From Branchipolynoe longqiensis (Eukaryota; Annelida; Polychaeta; Phyllodocida; Polynoidae): 64,000 bases of DNA. The DNA lies in contig CM059202.1 in the NCBI GenBank assembly GCA_030323885.1, forward strand, positions 45,960,849-46,024,848. Direction: 5' to 3'. How positions within the stretch are numbered: position 1 is the first letter of the stretch; each line of letters begins with the position of its first letter. The notes under the pieces are model-generated. The model made no database searches. It was not told the origin of the DNA and saw only the letters and a program-made list of their open reading frames with translations. This document shows, piece by piece, positions 1 to 10,944 of the stretch. The position numbers and the translations under genes are program-made.

Positions 1-1211
1 ACCCACAGCAGGACACCACCTGCATTAATGTATCCTCACAGCAGGACACCATATGTGTTAATATATTCTCACAGCAGGACACTATCTGCATTAATGCATC
101 CCCACAGCAGGACACCACCTGCATTAATACATCACCACAGCAGGACACAACCTGCATTAATGCATACCCACAGCAGGACACTACCTGCATTAATGCATAC
201 CCACAGCAGGACACCACCTGCATTAATGTATCCTCACAGCAGGACACCATCTGTATTAATATATCCTCACAGCAGGACACTATCTGCATTAATGCATCCC
301 CACAGCAGGACACCACCTGCATTAATACATCACCACAGCAGGACACAACCTGCATTAATGCATACCCACAGCAGGACACTACCTGCATTAATGCATACCC
401 ACAGCAGGACACCACCTGCATTAATGTATCCTCACATTAGGACACTATCCGCATTAATGCATCCCAACAGCAGGACACCACCTGTATTAATGTATCCCAA
501 CAGCAGGACACCACCTGCATTAATGCATCCCCACAGCAGGACGCCACCTGCATTAATGCATCCCCACAGCAGGACACCTCCTGTATTAAGGTATCCTCAC
601 AGCAGGACACTATCTGCATTAATGTATCCCCACAGCAGGACACCACCCGCATTAATGTATCCCCACAGCAGGACACCACCTTCATTAATACATTCCCACA
701 GCAGGACACCACCTGTGTGAATACATCCCCACAGCAGGACACCACCTGTGTGAATACATCTCCACAGCAGGATGCAACCTGTATTAATGCATCCACACAT
801 TAGGATACCACCTGTATTAACTCATTCATATAGCTGGGCACCACCTGCATTAATACATCCCCACAGCAGGAGACCACCTGCATTAATACATCCCCACAGC
901 AGGACACCACCTGCATTAATGCATCCCCACAGCAGGACACCTCCTGCAATAATACATCCCCACAGCAGGACACCACCTGCATTAATGCATCCCCACAGCA
1001 GGACACCACCTGCATTAATACACCCCCACAGCAGGACACCACCTGTATTAATACATCCCCACAGCAGGACACCACATGTATGAACACATCCCCACAGAAG
1101 GACACCACCTATGTGAATACATCCCAACAACAGGACACCACCTGCATTAATGCGTCCCCACAGCAGGACCCCACCTATATGAATACATCCCCACAGCAGG
1201 ACGCCACCTGA
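1..1211. repeat. 33-bp minisatellite array (left edge cut by window)
   Basis: About 36 tandem units with a core like CAGCAGGACACCACCTGC, spaced 33 bp apart. Because 33 is a multiple of three, a change in one unit does not shift frame and long spurious ORFs appear on both strands. The array stops at about 1211, where LINE coding sequence begins. A single degenerate unit reappears at 5124-5145, so the LINE landed inside the array. Confidence 0.95.
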
Positions 1212-2206
1212 TTTTGCTAAAATTGTTTAGAACAAGATTGATGTTATCCGGAGGGGTATTGGTTCCCATGTTGAAACAAACCCTGACATAGAGGATGGTT
1301 GTCTAGCATCACTTTGCTCGTTTACTCCATTATCTGAGGACGAGGTGTCCAAATTGATTGTATCTTTGTCCAGTGCAACCTGTGATAATGATCCAATACC
1401 AACTTCCATTGTTAAAGAGTGTCTCGATGTGATGTTGCCAACTGTCACTAGAATTGTGAATGTACCATTGGAGTGTGGTGTATTTCCATCGGCTTTAAAG
1501 TCTGCAAGAGTAGGTCCACTTCTTAAAAAGTCCACTCTTGATCCAGAGCAGTTTAAGAGCTACCGCCCTGTGTCAAATCTACCTCTTATCTCCAAGGTTA
1601 TTGAGAAAGCTGTGGCTCTTCACCTGAACTCATATATGCATGACAATGGACTCAATGAAAAATATCAGTCCGCATATAAACAATTTCATAGTACAGAGAC
1701 TGCCTTGGTATGTGTGGCTAATGATATACTCTGTTGTGTCGATGAGAAGAAAGCAGTCTTGCTGGTACTGCTTGATTTATCAGCAGCTTTTGACACTGTT
1801 GACCACAATGTTTTGTTGGATCGTATGTTCAGGCGATTTGGAATTCAGTCTTTGTCTTGGTTCTGATCGTATTTGAGTGATAGAAGTCAGGCGGTTCAGA
1901 TTGATGGGTGTGTTTCCAAGATTATGTGGTTGCTTTGGGGTGTCCCGCAGGGGGTCGGTATTGGGTCCACTTGTGTTCTCAATGTACTCAGGACCTATTT
2001 GTGACATTGCACGCAAACATGGTATCAAAATACACACATATGCGGATGACACACAGTTGTATTTGTCATTTGATGTATCTGATGACATGTCTGAATGGCT
2101 GAAGATAATGGAGAAATGTGTTGGTGAAATTAGAGGGTGGATTAGGAAAAATATGCTCAAACTCAATGATGAGAAAACTGAAGTTTTAGTCATCTCCACT
2201 CCCTGT
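1212..2206 (+). pseudogene. CR1/L2-like LINE, reverse transcriptase 5' part (disrupted)
   Basis: Non-LTR reverse transcriptase of the CR1/L2 type. It is 5'-truncated: coding similarity starts abruptly at 1212 with no endonuclease domain. Visible motifs are the palm motif A LDLSAAFDTVDH (about 1771-1806), a GSVLGPLVFSMY block (about 1950-1990) and the catalytic YADDTQLY (about 2039-2062). It is dead: a TAG near 1229-1231, a TGA at 1864-1866, and a frameshift between the VPQG and SVLGP motifs near 1950. At about 2207 the frame runs into an unrelated LINE. The rest of this element resumes at 4358. Assignment to CR1/L2 rests on motif wording and the 3' end; a related Jockey-group clade is possible. 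Confidence 0.85.
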
Positions 2207-3490
2207 TTCACTGATAGGCTTCATGCGATTGGCCTTCGTGGCCACTTGCCAATTTTCATCAGGAACTTTCTAGCCTTCAGGCATTTCCGCGTCCGTGTCA
2301 AGACTACCTATTCCCGCCTACACTCACAGGAACTAGGAGTACCTCAAGGCAGCATACTGGCCGTGACCCTTTTCGGGGTCAAGGTCAATGGTATTGCTGC
2401 TGCTGTAAAGCGGGGGGTCTCCTGTAGTCTTTTCGTGGACGACTTTGTTTTATATTACAGCGGTGCTAACATGAATGTCATAGAGAGACAGCTACAACCA
2501 AGCATAAATGGGATCCATCGATGGTCAGTTCTGAACGGTTTCAAATTTTCCAAGACCAAAACAGTCTGCATGCACTTCTGCCTGCTGCGTAGAATGCATG
2601 CGGAACCGGAGCTGACCCTGGATGGGGATCCCATTAAAGTCGTTGAGAAAACCAAATTTCTGGGCCTCATTCTCGACGCAAAACTGTCTTTTGTGCCACA
2701 TATAAAGTACCTGAAAACAAGATGCCTGAAAGCGCTGGATATTCTGAGGGTGCTGTCCAGCTCAGAGTGGGGAGCGGACAGAGATGTTCTGCTCTCCGTG
2801 TACAGAACCTTGGTTCGTTCACGAGTGGATTACGGCAGCATAGTATATGGTTCCGCAAGGAAATCATATATTGGGCTGCTAGACACGATCCACCACCAGG
2901 GACTGCGCCTGGCCCTTGGGGCCTTCCGCACCTCACCAGTTCAGAGCCTTTATGTCGAAGCCAATGAACCATCACTTAACAACAGGAGAATCAAACTGGC
3001 CATGCAATATGTAGTCAAGATAAAAACTAATGCATTGAATCCTGCACACAATTGTCTATTCGAGCAACATGACGAATCCAGGTATGAAGCCAGGCCAAAT
3101 TACATCCGGCCACTGAGGCTCCGAATGAAACCTCATTTGGAGGCCTTGGGCGTGGATTTGGACGTGTTGGAGGATGCCAAAGTCCCAGAACATCCCCCGT
3201 GGTCGTTGAGAAAGCCATCGGTTATCCTCCGACTCACGGAACTGAGGAAGTCTGGGACACATCCACTCGAGACTGAGTACCAAGGACTGCATGCAGAGAT
3301 TCAAGGCCAGTTTGCAGACCACCTCTCCATATACACTGATGGTTCGAAAGACCAAAGCCGGGTAGCTGCTGCGGCAGTCTGCCGACGGAAAATTTGGTGT
3401 ACGTTTGCCCGATCAGAGCTCGATTTTCACTGCAGAAGCCCGAGCACTCCTTCTCGCTTTGGAGTGTATCGAGGTATCCAACCACACTAA
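2207..3490 (+). pseudogene. Nimb-like LINE ORF2, RT and start of RNase H
   Basis: The open frame actually begins in CR1 sequence at 1877. The Nimb part starts near 2207. RT motifs: GVPQGSILA (2335-2361) and the catalytic VDDFVLYY (2435-2458), with FGLILDAKLSF downstream as in I-clade thumbs. RNase H begins near 3325 with IYTDGS, which carries the first catalytic Asp. The frame is lost near 3400, apparently by a one-base indel, and reads out of frame to the stop at 3490. This frameshift is the only lesion seen between 2207 and 4124. The N-terminal endonuclease and ORF1 are absent because of 5' truncation. Confidence 0.85.
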
Positions 3491-4124
3491 CTATGTTATA
3501 TACAGTGATTCGTTCTCTTGCCTCCTGGCTGTTGCTGGACTGAAAACGAATCACCCTATTCTAGCAACGGTCATTTATAAAATGAACCGACTGACAACGG
3601 ATGGGTATGATATCCACCTGTGCTGGGTGCCTGGCCATGCCGGCATACAAGGAAACGAACGAGCTGATCGGGCTGCGAAGAAGGCCCTGAACTGTGATCT
3701 TGAACCGTGTCTGATCCCTCGCTCTGATCTGAAACAACTAATAGCCACCCACATAAAATCCAAATGGCAACATGAGTGGGATGAAAACATTAATAAACTT
3801 AAAGAAATTGAACCATCTGTGGGAAAGCCACCACAGACTCATGCGGGAGGTCGGCGGGACCAAGTGGTCCTTAGCCGCTGCCGTATTGGCCACTCGTGGC
3901 TTACACATGCTTTTCTGCTCAAGGGGGAACCTCCCCCTGAATGTATTGGGTGTCAGTCCCCACTGACACTCAAACACATTTTACTAAGTTGCGTTGATTT
4001 TTTGGCCCTGCGCCAACGGTTCTACACTGCAGACAGTATGCATGACCTTTTTACTAAGGTAAAACAGGAAAACATTTTAGCCTTTTTGAGGGCAGCTGGA
4101 CTGTACCACTTTATAGTTTACTAA
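3405..4124 (+). pseudogene. Nimb-like LINE ORF2, RNase H remainder and C-terminal zinc motif
   Basis: Continues the RNase H domain in another frame. FTAEARAL carries the catalytic Glu, VIYSDSFS the next Asp, and WVPGHAGIQGNERAD (about 3623-3667) the conserved His and last Asp. After it come an RCRIGHSWLTH segment and a C-x2-C...H-x4-C arrangement (CIGC ... HILLSC). This is the usual C-terminal pattern of I/Nimb-type LINEs. The stop is at 4122-4124. An RNase H domain separates this element from the CR1-like host, which lacks one. Confidence 0.87.
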
Positions 4125-4357
4125 ATGGATTCTATCAATTATTAATAAAACTTTTCTTTTTCTATGGGAATTTGTTTCCCTTGACCACAAATATATGATT
4201 GTGAGCTTTCTAATTTAATTAGTGTCTATTGGCACATAATTGATTGTCTGCTTTTACATGTAAAAGCGATGGTTTGAACAAAAAAAAACATTTCTCGCCG
4301 AGAATATGGCCTATGCTGCCGACACGGCGTAAAGCAACCACCAATCAATCAATCAAT

Positions 4358-5123
4358 CTGAAACCCATCTCAGAATTGTTGATGCTAGTGTTCAAGCTAG
4401 TGAGTCAGCCCGTAACCTTGGTGTGATCTTTGACAATACTCTTGATATGTCTAATCACATCAAGACGGTGTGTGGGGCATCATTTATGCAACTGAGACAT
4501 CTCAGATCCATCAAGGATGATGCCCTGACAGGTGACTCATTAGAGAAGGTTACTCATGCTTTCATTGGTTCACGCCTGGATTATTGTAATGCTCTCTTGT
4601 ATGGTCTGCCGCTGTCAAGTATCTCAAAACTGCAACGTATACAGAATGCGGCTGCCAGGTTGTTGACGGGTACAAAGAAATTTGATCACATCACTCCTGT
4701 GCTGAAATCATTACACTGGCTCCCTGTGGAGAAGAGAATTGATTTCAAGGTGCTGCTTCTTGTATATCATGCCTTGCATGATCAGGCTCCAGAATATATG
4801 AGAGATATGCTCCAGGAGAGAACAAATGTTCGAACACTGCGCTCCACAGTCTCCAGCCAGTTAGCAGTTCCTCGGAGCAGACTCAAAGGCTTTGGGGATC
4901 GTGCTTTTAGTATTGCTGCCCCGAGACTGTGGAATGCTCTGCCAGGATATATCACAGATTGTAAATCTGTTGGTGCTTTTAGAAAAGGTCTTAAGACACA
5001 TTTGTTTAAATCTGCTTTTAACTAGGTGAAATTTATTTTCCTGTATATTTGTTTGTTATGTAAAGCGCCTGAGAACGGCTTGCTGGATCGGGCACTATAA
5101 AAATGTTTTATTATTATTATTAA
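4358..5123 (+). pseudogene. CR1/L2-like LINE, 3' part of RT and 3' UTR
   Basis: Resumption of the element left at 2206. The open frame from about 4364 to 5025 contains ARNLGVIFD, then SRLDYCNALLYGLP, LHWLPV and LWNALP (4927-4944), the standard C-terminal signature of CR1/L2 reverse transcriptases. The frame is open upstream of the first in-frame ATG, so the N-terminus comes from the earlier segment. A short 3' UTR ends in GCACTATAAAAATG followed by TTA repeats (5106-5123), typical of this group. Confidence 0.88.
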
Positions 5124-5145
5124 TGCACCCCAACAAAAGGACACC
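5124..5145. repeat. Orphan unit of the 33-bp minisatellite
   Basis: The sequence after the LINE tail (AATGCACCCCAACAAAAGG followed by ACACCACC) matches the array unit with a few changes. It marks the far side of the LINE insertion. Confidence 0.6.
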
Positions 5146-5372
5146 ACCAGGCTGCCAGCAAAATGACCTGATATCGCACTCTGGCACATTATCCTGACAT
5201 TGTACTAACCAGTCCTTGCCCTATCCTAATAATGCCGATCCTCTGGCTAGGAAGCGACAAGTATCAATTATATAAGTCATTGGTTTGACTCTACAACACT
5301 TCGAACCCCCTATCTCCCAAAACAGGAGACGGACGCTCAACTCATTCAGCCATCCCATCTGGTCTCTGCGCA
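5146..5372 (-). mobile_element. tRNA-derived SINE (family A), 3' truncated
   Basis: First of many copies of one family in the window. Read on the minus strand it has a tRNA-like head, a body containing AGGATAGGGCAAGGACTGG and GTGACTGAGTGGGATATC, and in complete copies a tail such as AGGACGTAAAACAACAAACA. This copy keeps head and mid-body but lacks the tail. The head carries the B-box-like segment and a GGATGGC A-box region. Confidence 0.8.
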
Positions 5373-5399
5373 GGTTTCTCAAGCTTTTCGCGCATCCCG

Positions 5400-5637
5400 G
5401 AAACGAGGCTGAGCTGTGGGGGTCGGTGGGGGGGGGGGGGGCGCACTTGTTAATTACCGATCGCCACCTAGCGGGAATTGTGCAAACTAGCGACGTCACA
5501 GTCAATCAGCAAATAACACCTAGATGGACGGGGGTGGGGTGGAGGTGGGGGGAGGTGGAGGTGGGGAGGGGAGGGGAGAGGGGGGGGGGGGATGTGGGGG
5601 TGGGGGGAGGCGGTGGTTGGGGGGTGGGAGTGATTGG
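5400..5637. repeat. G-rich low-complexity tract
   Basis: Runs of G up to about 11 bases and GGGGAGGTGG-like units (5419-5440 and 5525-5630), with potential for G-quadruplex structure. No gene is visible. Confidence 0.8.
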
Positions 5638-5948
5638 TTGGTTGTTGAAGATTTAAGTCCTGGCAACATCTAAGGTCATATCAGGATGAGTACCTACTTG
5701 TGACAGTGCGGAGTCATGACCACTTTATAGTGCTGCCCCACTGGGAAATCAGGCCACTAGCACCATGACCTGATATCCCACTCAGTCACATTATCCTGAC
5801 ACTGAACCAGCAAGTCCATGCCCTATCCTATTAATGCAGAGCGCCAGGCTAGGTAGCGACCAGTATAAATTTTGTAAGACATTGCTTTGACTCGACTGGT
5901 TATCAAACTGAGAACCTTCCACACCTGAAACTTGCGCGTTTGCGATTC
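5638..5948 (-). mobile_element. SINE family A copy, near full length
   Basis: Begins (tail end) with TTTAAGTCCTGGCAACATCT and runs through the shared body to a degraded tRNA-like head near 5935. The orientation and order of the blocks match the other family A copies. Confidence 0.8.
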
Positions 5949-6019
5949 GGGCACTGCATCTAGTTTTCGGAAAAAACAAAATCAAATAAAACCTGCGCTG
6001 TTCTCAATGGGTTAAACTG

Positions 6020-6057
6020 GAACCATCTTTACAACAGCTACTCTCATGTACCACTGG
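6020..6057. repeat. Isolated fragment of the 80-bp minisatellite unit
   Basis: CTACTCTCATGTACCACTGG here matches the inner part of the 80-bp unit that forms an array at 6525-7440. This suggests the array once reached here and was separated by SINE insertion. Confidence 0.5.
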
Positions 6058-6282
6058 TCTAGCCCAAGCCACCAGCACCATGACCGTATATCCCACCCAG
6101 TCACATTATCCTGACTTGGAGCCAACCGGTCCTTGCCCTATCCTAATAATGCCGAGCGCCAGGCTAGGAAGCAACAAATATCAATTTTGTGAGTCATTGG
6201 TTTGACTCGACCAGGAAGCGAATTCCTGATCTCCCGCAATGGAGGCCTGCGCTCTACCGACTCGGCTACCGCGCCCGGTGTG
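6058..6282 (-). mobile_element. SINE family A copy, 3' truncated
   Basis: Body plus a clear tRNA-like head. On the minus strand the head reads GGTAGCCGAGTCGGTAGAGC (A-box region) and later a B-box-like GAATTCGCTTCC. The distal tail is missing. Confidence 0.8.
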
Positions 6283-6524
6283 GCCGACTGGTTCCCGCCA
6301 TTCCCTCCAACTGGCACCCAGACACACTACACTGGTCCCACAGGGCTTCACAGTACCCCCAGCACCCACAGTGCCTTGTCACAAGGAGAGTGGTGTTACT
6401 CCCCTGAATATTAGATGGGACTCAAGCGTAGCACACTACACTGGTCCTATCTACACAGACTGGCTTGTAGTTGGGTTTGTTTAACAGAAGCAGAGTAAGA
6501 CACGGGTCCCTGATGCTGGGGTGC

Positions 6525-7440
6525 CACTCTTTTGCCACGTCTCGGCGGTGGGAGTATGTGGTATACAAGTATAGGTACACTGGTCCCTTCTCCTAGTGGG
6601 GCTCGGTGCTACTCTCGGTGGTAGTATGTGGTATAGGTACACTGGTCCTTTCTCTTAGTGGGGCTCGGTGCTACTCTCATCTACCACTGTTTTGTTACAT
6701 CTAGGCGGTGGTATAGGTACACTGGTCCCTTCTCTTAGTGGGGCTCGGTGCTACTCTCATGTAGCACTGTTGTGTTAGATCCAGGCTGTGGTATAGGTAG
6801 GTACACTTGTCCTTTCTCTTAGTGGGGCTCGGTGCTACTCTCATGTACCACTGTTTTATAGCGTCTAGGTGGTGGGAGTCCATGGTATAGGTACACTGGT
6901 CCCTTCTCTTAGTGGGGCTCGGTGCTACTCTCATGTACCACTGTTTTGTTACGTCTAGGCGGTGGTGGTATGTGGTATAGGTACACTGGTCCCTTCTCTT
7001 AGTGGGGCTCGGTGCTACTCTCATCTACCACTGTTTTGTTACATCTAGGCGGTGGTATAGGTACACTGGTCCCTTCTCTTAGTGGGGCTCGGTGCTACTC
7101 TCATCTATCACTGTTTTGTTACGTCTAGGCGGTGGTATAGGTATACTGGTCCCTTCTCTTAGTGGGGCTCAGTGCTACTCTCATCTAGCACTGTTTTGTT
7201 ACGTCTAGGCGGTGGTATAGGTACACTGGTCCCTTCTCTTAGTGGGGCTCCGTGCTACTCTCATCTAGCACTTTTTTTTTACGTCTAGGCGGTGGTATAG
7301 GTACACTGGTCCCTTCTCTTAGTGGGGCTCGGTGCTACTCTCATGTACCACTGTTTTGTTAGGTCTAGGTGGTGGTATGTGGAATAGGTACACTGGTCCC
7401 ATCTCTTAGTGGGGCTCAGTGCTACTCTCATGTAGTTCTC
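6525..7440. repeat. 80-bp minisatellite array
   Basis: About eleven units containing GGTATAGGTACACTGGTCCC, TTCTCTTAGTGGGGCTCGG and TCATCTACCACTGTTTTG, mostly 80 bp apart, with small length variants at the left end. The word ACACTGGTCCC is shared with the different array at 9068-10062 and with isolated sites near 6320, 6430, 10850, 12795 and 12940. Confidence 0.95.
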
Positions 7441-7461
7441 ATTCTCAAACTTCAAAAGTTG

Positions 7462-7812
7462 GACCAGACAGAATGGCCGAAAGAGTTGAGCGTCCGTCTC
7501 CTCTTTTGGTCGATTGTGGGATTCTAACCGACGGGTTTGAACCCTGGTCGAGTCAAACCAATGATGTCAAAATTTATACTTGTCGCTTCCTAGCCTGGCG
7601 CTCGGCATTAATAGGATAGGGCAAGGAATGGTTGGCTCAATGTCAGGCTAATGTGACTGAGTGGAATATAGGGTCAGGTGCTGGTGGCCTGGTCTCCCAG
7701 TGGGGCAGCACTATGAAGTCACCATGAGTGTCCACTGTCACAAGTCGATACCGATCCTGACGTTAACCAGGACGTTAACCCCAACAGCCAACCAACCAAC
7801 TTCCAAAGTTGA
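7462..7812 (+). mobile_element. SINE family A copy, plus strand
   Basis: Head GAATGGCCGAAAGAGTTGAG (A-box region), B-box-like GGGTTTGAACCC, then the family body. It ends near 7812 after CAGGACGTTAACCCC and an ACCAACC stretch. This orientation shows the order of the family: tRNA-like head, body, A/C-rich tail. Confidence 0.85.
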
Positions 7813-7844
7813 TATCCCCAGGAGCAATATGTTGGTTGCTTGCT

Positions 7845-8125
7845 TATTGGAGTCTTACAACCTAGCAACATCTAAGGTCATATCAGAACGGTCATGAGCA
7901 TTGTGTGTTGGTAACAACCTCATCTCCTGATCCTATAAACTGTTTTGAAAGTGTGTAATTGTGTCAATGACTGCTGACATTACTTCTGCATAATATCATT
8001 TTTCCAGGCCTAATTATTTTAGATGAGTCACGGTGCTGGCAGGCGGGTCTCCTAGTGGGCAGCACTATAAATTCGCCATGGGAGGGCGCTGTTGCCAGGA
8101 CGCAAAACTCCACCAACCAACTTTA
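7845..8125. mobile_element. Fragments of SINE family A in both orientations
   Basis: 7850-7895 is the tail end of a minus-strand copy (AACATCTAAGGTCATATCAG). 8030-8125 is a plus-strand 3' fragment with GTCTCCTAGTGGGCAGCAC and GCCAGGACGCAAAACTCC. The sequence between them has no recognisable feature. Confidence 0.6.
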
Positions 8126-8151
8126 AGACGAACCCTAAAGCCCTGGTCACA

Positions 8152-8623
8152 TACACGTTAGTGAACGTAGTTGAACGCAGCTGAACGTATGATAGATTAA
8201 CGTGGGTCAAACGTGGTGTAAGTACGTTAAACTACGGTGAAACAAGTTAAGGTACGGTAGGTTACGTCACGGATGCCGGTACGTTCAACTATGTTCAACT
8301 ACGTTCGACAACATTCAATGTACGTTAGCCTACATTACGGTCAACTATGTTCAACTATGTCCAAGTACGCTAAAGTATGCTAGAGTATGCTAGAGTACAT
8401 TAAGAGTACAGAGACTTTGCCACAGTACCTTAGCCTCTAACATAGCGCTCTTTTGAACATGTCCAAAGATTAAATCGGAACTCATGACCCACCCACGTTA
8501 TTACCAAGTTAGCATGACGGAGAAGTACAGATGCCGGTACATTCAACTATGTTCAACTACGTTCAACTACATTAGCCTCCACTACCTTCAACTACGTCCA
8601 CTAACGAGTGTGTGATCGGGCCT
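8152..8623. mobile_element. Harbinger-type MITE (non-autonomous, about 470 bp)
   Basis: Imperfect terminal inverted repeats of about 37 bp. The left end reads GCCCTGGTCACATACACGTT and the right end, reversed, reads GGCCCGATCACACACTCGTT. The interior consists of dispersed GTTCAACTA and ACGTTAG words around a central palindrome TTTGAACATGTCCAAA (8452-8467). No ORF. The ends resemble those at 46101 and 33724. Confidence 0.75.
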
Positions 8624-8635
8624 GATATATGGTTA

Positions 8636-8845
8636 CACTAAGTCTCAATCAATCAATAGTTCCATCCTCTAGTCGAGGGTTGGATGCAATGGTTCTCCAC
8701 TTGTCCCGATGTTGTGCTGTTCTGATAGACTGTGAATAATTCAAGCCTGTCCACTGTGAAATATTTGTAAACCATGATGTTCTTGGTCTCCCTCTCCCTC
8801 TGCTGCCATTCACCTTCCCTTCCAACAATGTACGGTATATTGAAC
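8636..8845 (-). pseudogene. 3' end of a LINE ORF2 (5' truncated)
   Basis: On the minus strand one frame reads GRGRPRTSW, then WTGL, then RTAQHRDKWRTIA and LEDGTID before a stop. This is the common C-terminal signature of LINE reverse-transcriptase proteins (GRP.T.W ... W.GL ... A.DR..WR). It ends in TTGA repeats near 8640. The family differs from the CR1-like and Nimb-like elements; the clade is not assigned. A frameshift separates the upstream part near 8830. Confidence 0.7.
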
Positions 8846-8859
8846 TCTGACACTAAGTC

Positions 8860-9067
8860 TACCTCATAATATATACATGAGAAAATATTATATTCATGAT
8901 ATCATTTCTTTTTGTTAGTGTTATACTAAACCATTTCAAATTTATCTTCAACAAAGAAAAGTGTTGATAACTGCACCAACAATGGTTAGCTTTGATGCAG
9001 AAAAAAACTTTATTGAAAGAAAGAAATATATTTAGGACAAAGAAACTATTGCCGTGATTCAGCGACA
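8860..9067. other. AT-rich stretch without recognised features
   Basis: Nothing gene-like is seen. It lies between the LINE fragment and a minisatellite. Confidence 0.5.
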
Positions 9068-10062
9068 GTACACTGAGTAACATTACACTAGTTCCAATCA
9101 CAACATGCCTAGTACTACTACACTGGTCCCAGTCACAACATGCCTAGTACTACTACACTGGTCTCAGTCACAATAGGCCTAGTGTCTCTCACTGGTCCCA
9201 GTCACAATACAGCTAGTATCACTCACTGGTCCCAGCCACAATAGGTCTAGTAGTACTACACTGGTCCCAGTCACAACATGATTAGTACTACTATACTGGT
9301 CCCAGTCACAATACGCCTAGTATCACTCACTGGTCCCAGTCACAACATGGGTAGTACTACTACACTGGTCCCAGTCACAACATGGCTAGTACTCCTACAC
9401 TGGTCCCAGTCGCAATACGTTTAGTATTACTCAATTGCTCCCAGTGATAATACGCCTAGTATCACTCACAGGTCCCAGTCACAACGTGCCTAGTATTACT
9501 ACACTGGTCCCAGTCACAACTTGGCTAACACTACACTGGTCCCAGTCGCAATACGCCTAGTATTACTCAATTGCTTCCAGTGATAATACACCTAGTATCA
9601 CTCACAGGTCCCAGTCACAATACACCTAGTATCACTCACTGGTCCCAGTCACAATACCCCTAGTATCACTCACAGGTCCCAGTCACAATACACCTAGTAT
9701 CACTCACTGGTCCCAGTCACAATACCTCTAGTATCACTCACTGGTCCCAGTTATAACATGCCTCATACTAGTATGCCGGTCCCAGTCACAATACACCTAG
9801 TATCACTCACTGGTCGCAGTCACAATACACCTAGTATCACTCACTGGTCCCAGTGACAACATACCTATCACTACTATACTGGTCCCAGTCACAATATGCC
9901 TAGTATCACTTACTGTTCCCAGTCCCAACATGCCTAGTACTACTACACTGGTCCCAGTCACAATACACCTAGTATCACTCACTCATCTCAGTCACAACAT
10001 GCCTAGTACCACTACACTGGTCCCAGTCACAACATGCCTAGTACCACTATACTATATTGCCA
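9068..10062. repeat. 34/35-bp minisatellite array
   Basis: About 28 units built on GGTCCCAGTCACAA followed by CCTAGTATCACTCACT or CCTAGTACTACTACACT. The two unit types are intermixed. Confidence 0.95.
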
Positions 10063-10139
10063 CTTCCTTCTGGTTGATCGTGAAATACTATCCACATTCA
10101 CTACTTGTAGTAACTACACACGTCAACTACACTGGTTTC

Positions 10140-10222
10140 AACACGGGACGCAGTGGCCAAACCGATAGAGCACAGGCTTCTCGTGTGGAAGGTCGCGAGT
10201 TAGAATCCCCGCCGAGTTAAAC
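10140..10222 (+). mobile_element. SINE family A head, split by another SINE
   Basis: tRNA-like head with A-box region CAGTGGCCAAACCGATAGAG and B-box-like GCGAGTTAGAATCCCC. It stops at GAGTTAAACCAA. The body of the same copy continues at 10574. Confidence 0.8.
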
Positions 10223-10573
10223 CAAAAGTTTGTTTTATGTAATGATGCCTCGAGAGCACATTGATTTTTATCATCGCCTATTGGACGTTAAACATATGGT
10301 CATTCTGACATATTTCTTCCGAGGACACCTGCTGCCTCCACCTAGGCTACTCTATCCTCCGATAAGCAGCAAGGGATCTTTTATATGCACTTTCCCACAG
10401 ACAGGATAGCACATATCACAGCCTTTGATGAACCAGTTGTGGACCACTGGTTGGAATGGAAAATAGCCCAAACTGCAAATGTGTTCACTGAGCAGGATCA
10501 ATCAGATGATCCACACCTTCACAGGCGTACACTCTACTGCCTGAGCTACTTCCCTCTCCACCTGCGTTATACC
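10223..10573 (-). mobile_element. V-SINE/RUDI-like SINE inserted in a family A SINE
   Basis: On the minus strand it starts with a tRNA-like head (AGTAGCTCAGGCAGTAGAG as A-box region, near 10540), then the body GAACCAGTTGTGGACCACTG in plus reading, CTATCCTGTCTGTGGGAAAG and AAGATCCCTTGCTGC in minus reading, and a tail AAACAAACTTT. The body wording matches a very widespread molluscan SINE that I believe is RUDI (memory, not checked). ACCAA is found on both sides and may be the target duplication. Confidence 0.75.
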
Positions 10574-10803
10574 AATGGCTTTTGAAATTGATACTTGTCG
10601 CTACCTAGTTTGTCACTCCGCGATAATAACATAGGACAAGAACTGGTTAGGATAATATCAGGATAATGTGTCTGAGTGGGATATTGGGTCATGGTGCCGA
10701 TGGTGTGGTCTCCCAGTGGGTAGCACTATCATAAAGTTGCCATGAGTGTGCACTGTCACAAGTCGGCACCCGTCCTGATATGACCTTAGATGTTGCCAGG
10801 AGG
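10574..10803 (+). mobile_element. SINE family A body and tail (continuation of the split copy)
   Basis: Starts CCAATGGCTTTTGAAATTGA, the block that normally follows the head directly, and runs through GATATGACCTTAGATGTTGC to about 10803. Together with 10140-10222 it makes one SINE. Confidence 0.8.
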
Positions 10804-10837
10804 GAAACCAACAGAAAACACCACTGGTTTCAATAAC

Positions 10838-10935
10838 AATGCACTACACTGGTCCCACCACGCTGATGCAAGTGGTCCACCTGATTCAGAAATACTACTC
10901 CATGTCCCGACTATTCCCCAACACCGCAAGCTCTA
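10838..10935. repeat. Short interspersed repeat shared with 12785-12885
   Basis: Both copies contain CACTACACTGGTCCCACCAC, a dozen bases ending AAGTG, then AGAAATACTACTCC and TATTCCCCAACAC. The family is unknown. Confidence 0.6.
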
Positions 10936-10944
10936 TATTTTGTT

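Larger units (their letters stand above)
2207..4357 (+). mobile_element. Nimb/I-clade-like LINE inserted in the CR1-like element
   Basis: 5'-truncated non-LTR retrotransposon inserted in the same orientation as its host element. It encodes the RT palm and thumb, an RNase H domain and a C-terminal Cys/His motif, then a 3' UTR with two TTTCCC-rich segments and a tail of AATC repeats (4342-4357). The ending CGGCGTAAAGCAACC followed by AATC repeats fits the Nimb/I group, which includes Nimbus of a freshwater snail (family knowledge from memory). No clear target-site duplication is seen at the junctions. A second, truncated copy of its 3' end lies at 17068-17436. Confidence 0.85.

Noticed and set aside
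28..1130. Long ORFs on both strands over the first array (up to 230 codons)
   Set aside because: The 33-bp unit is a multiple of three, so any stop-free frame stays open; no start context, domain or non-repetitive sequence supports a gene.
1..1211. CRISPR-like periodicity
   Set aside because: Units are contiguous with no distinct spacers, and the context is eukaryotic.
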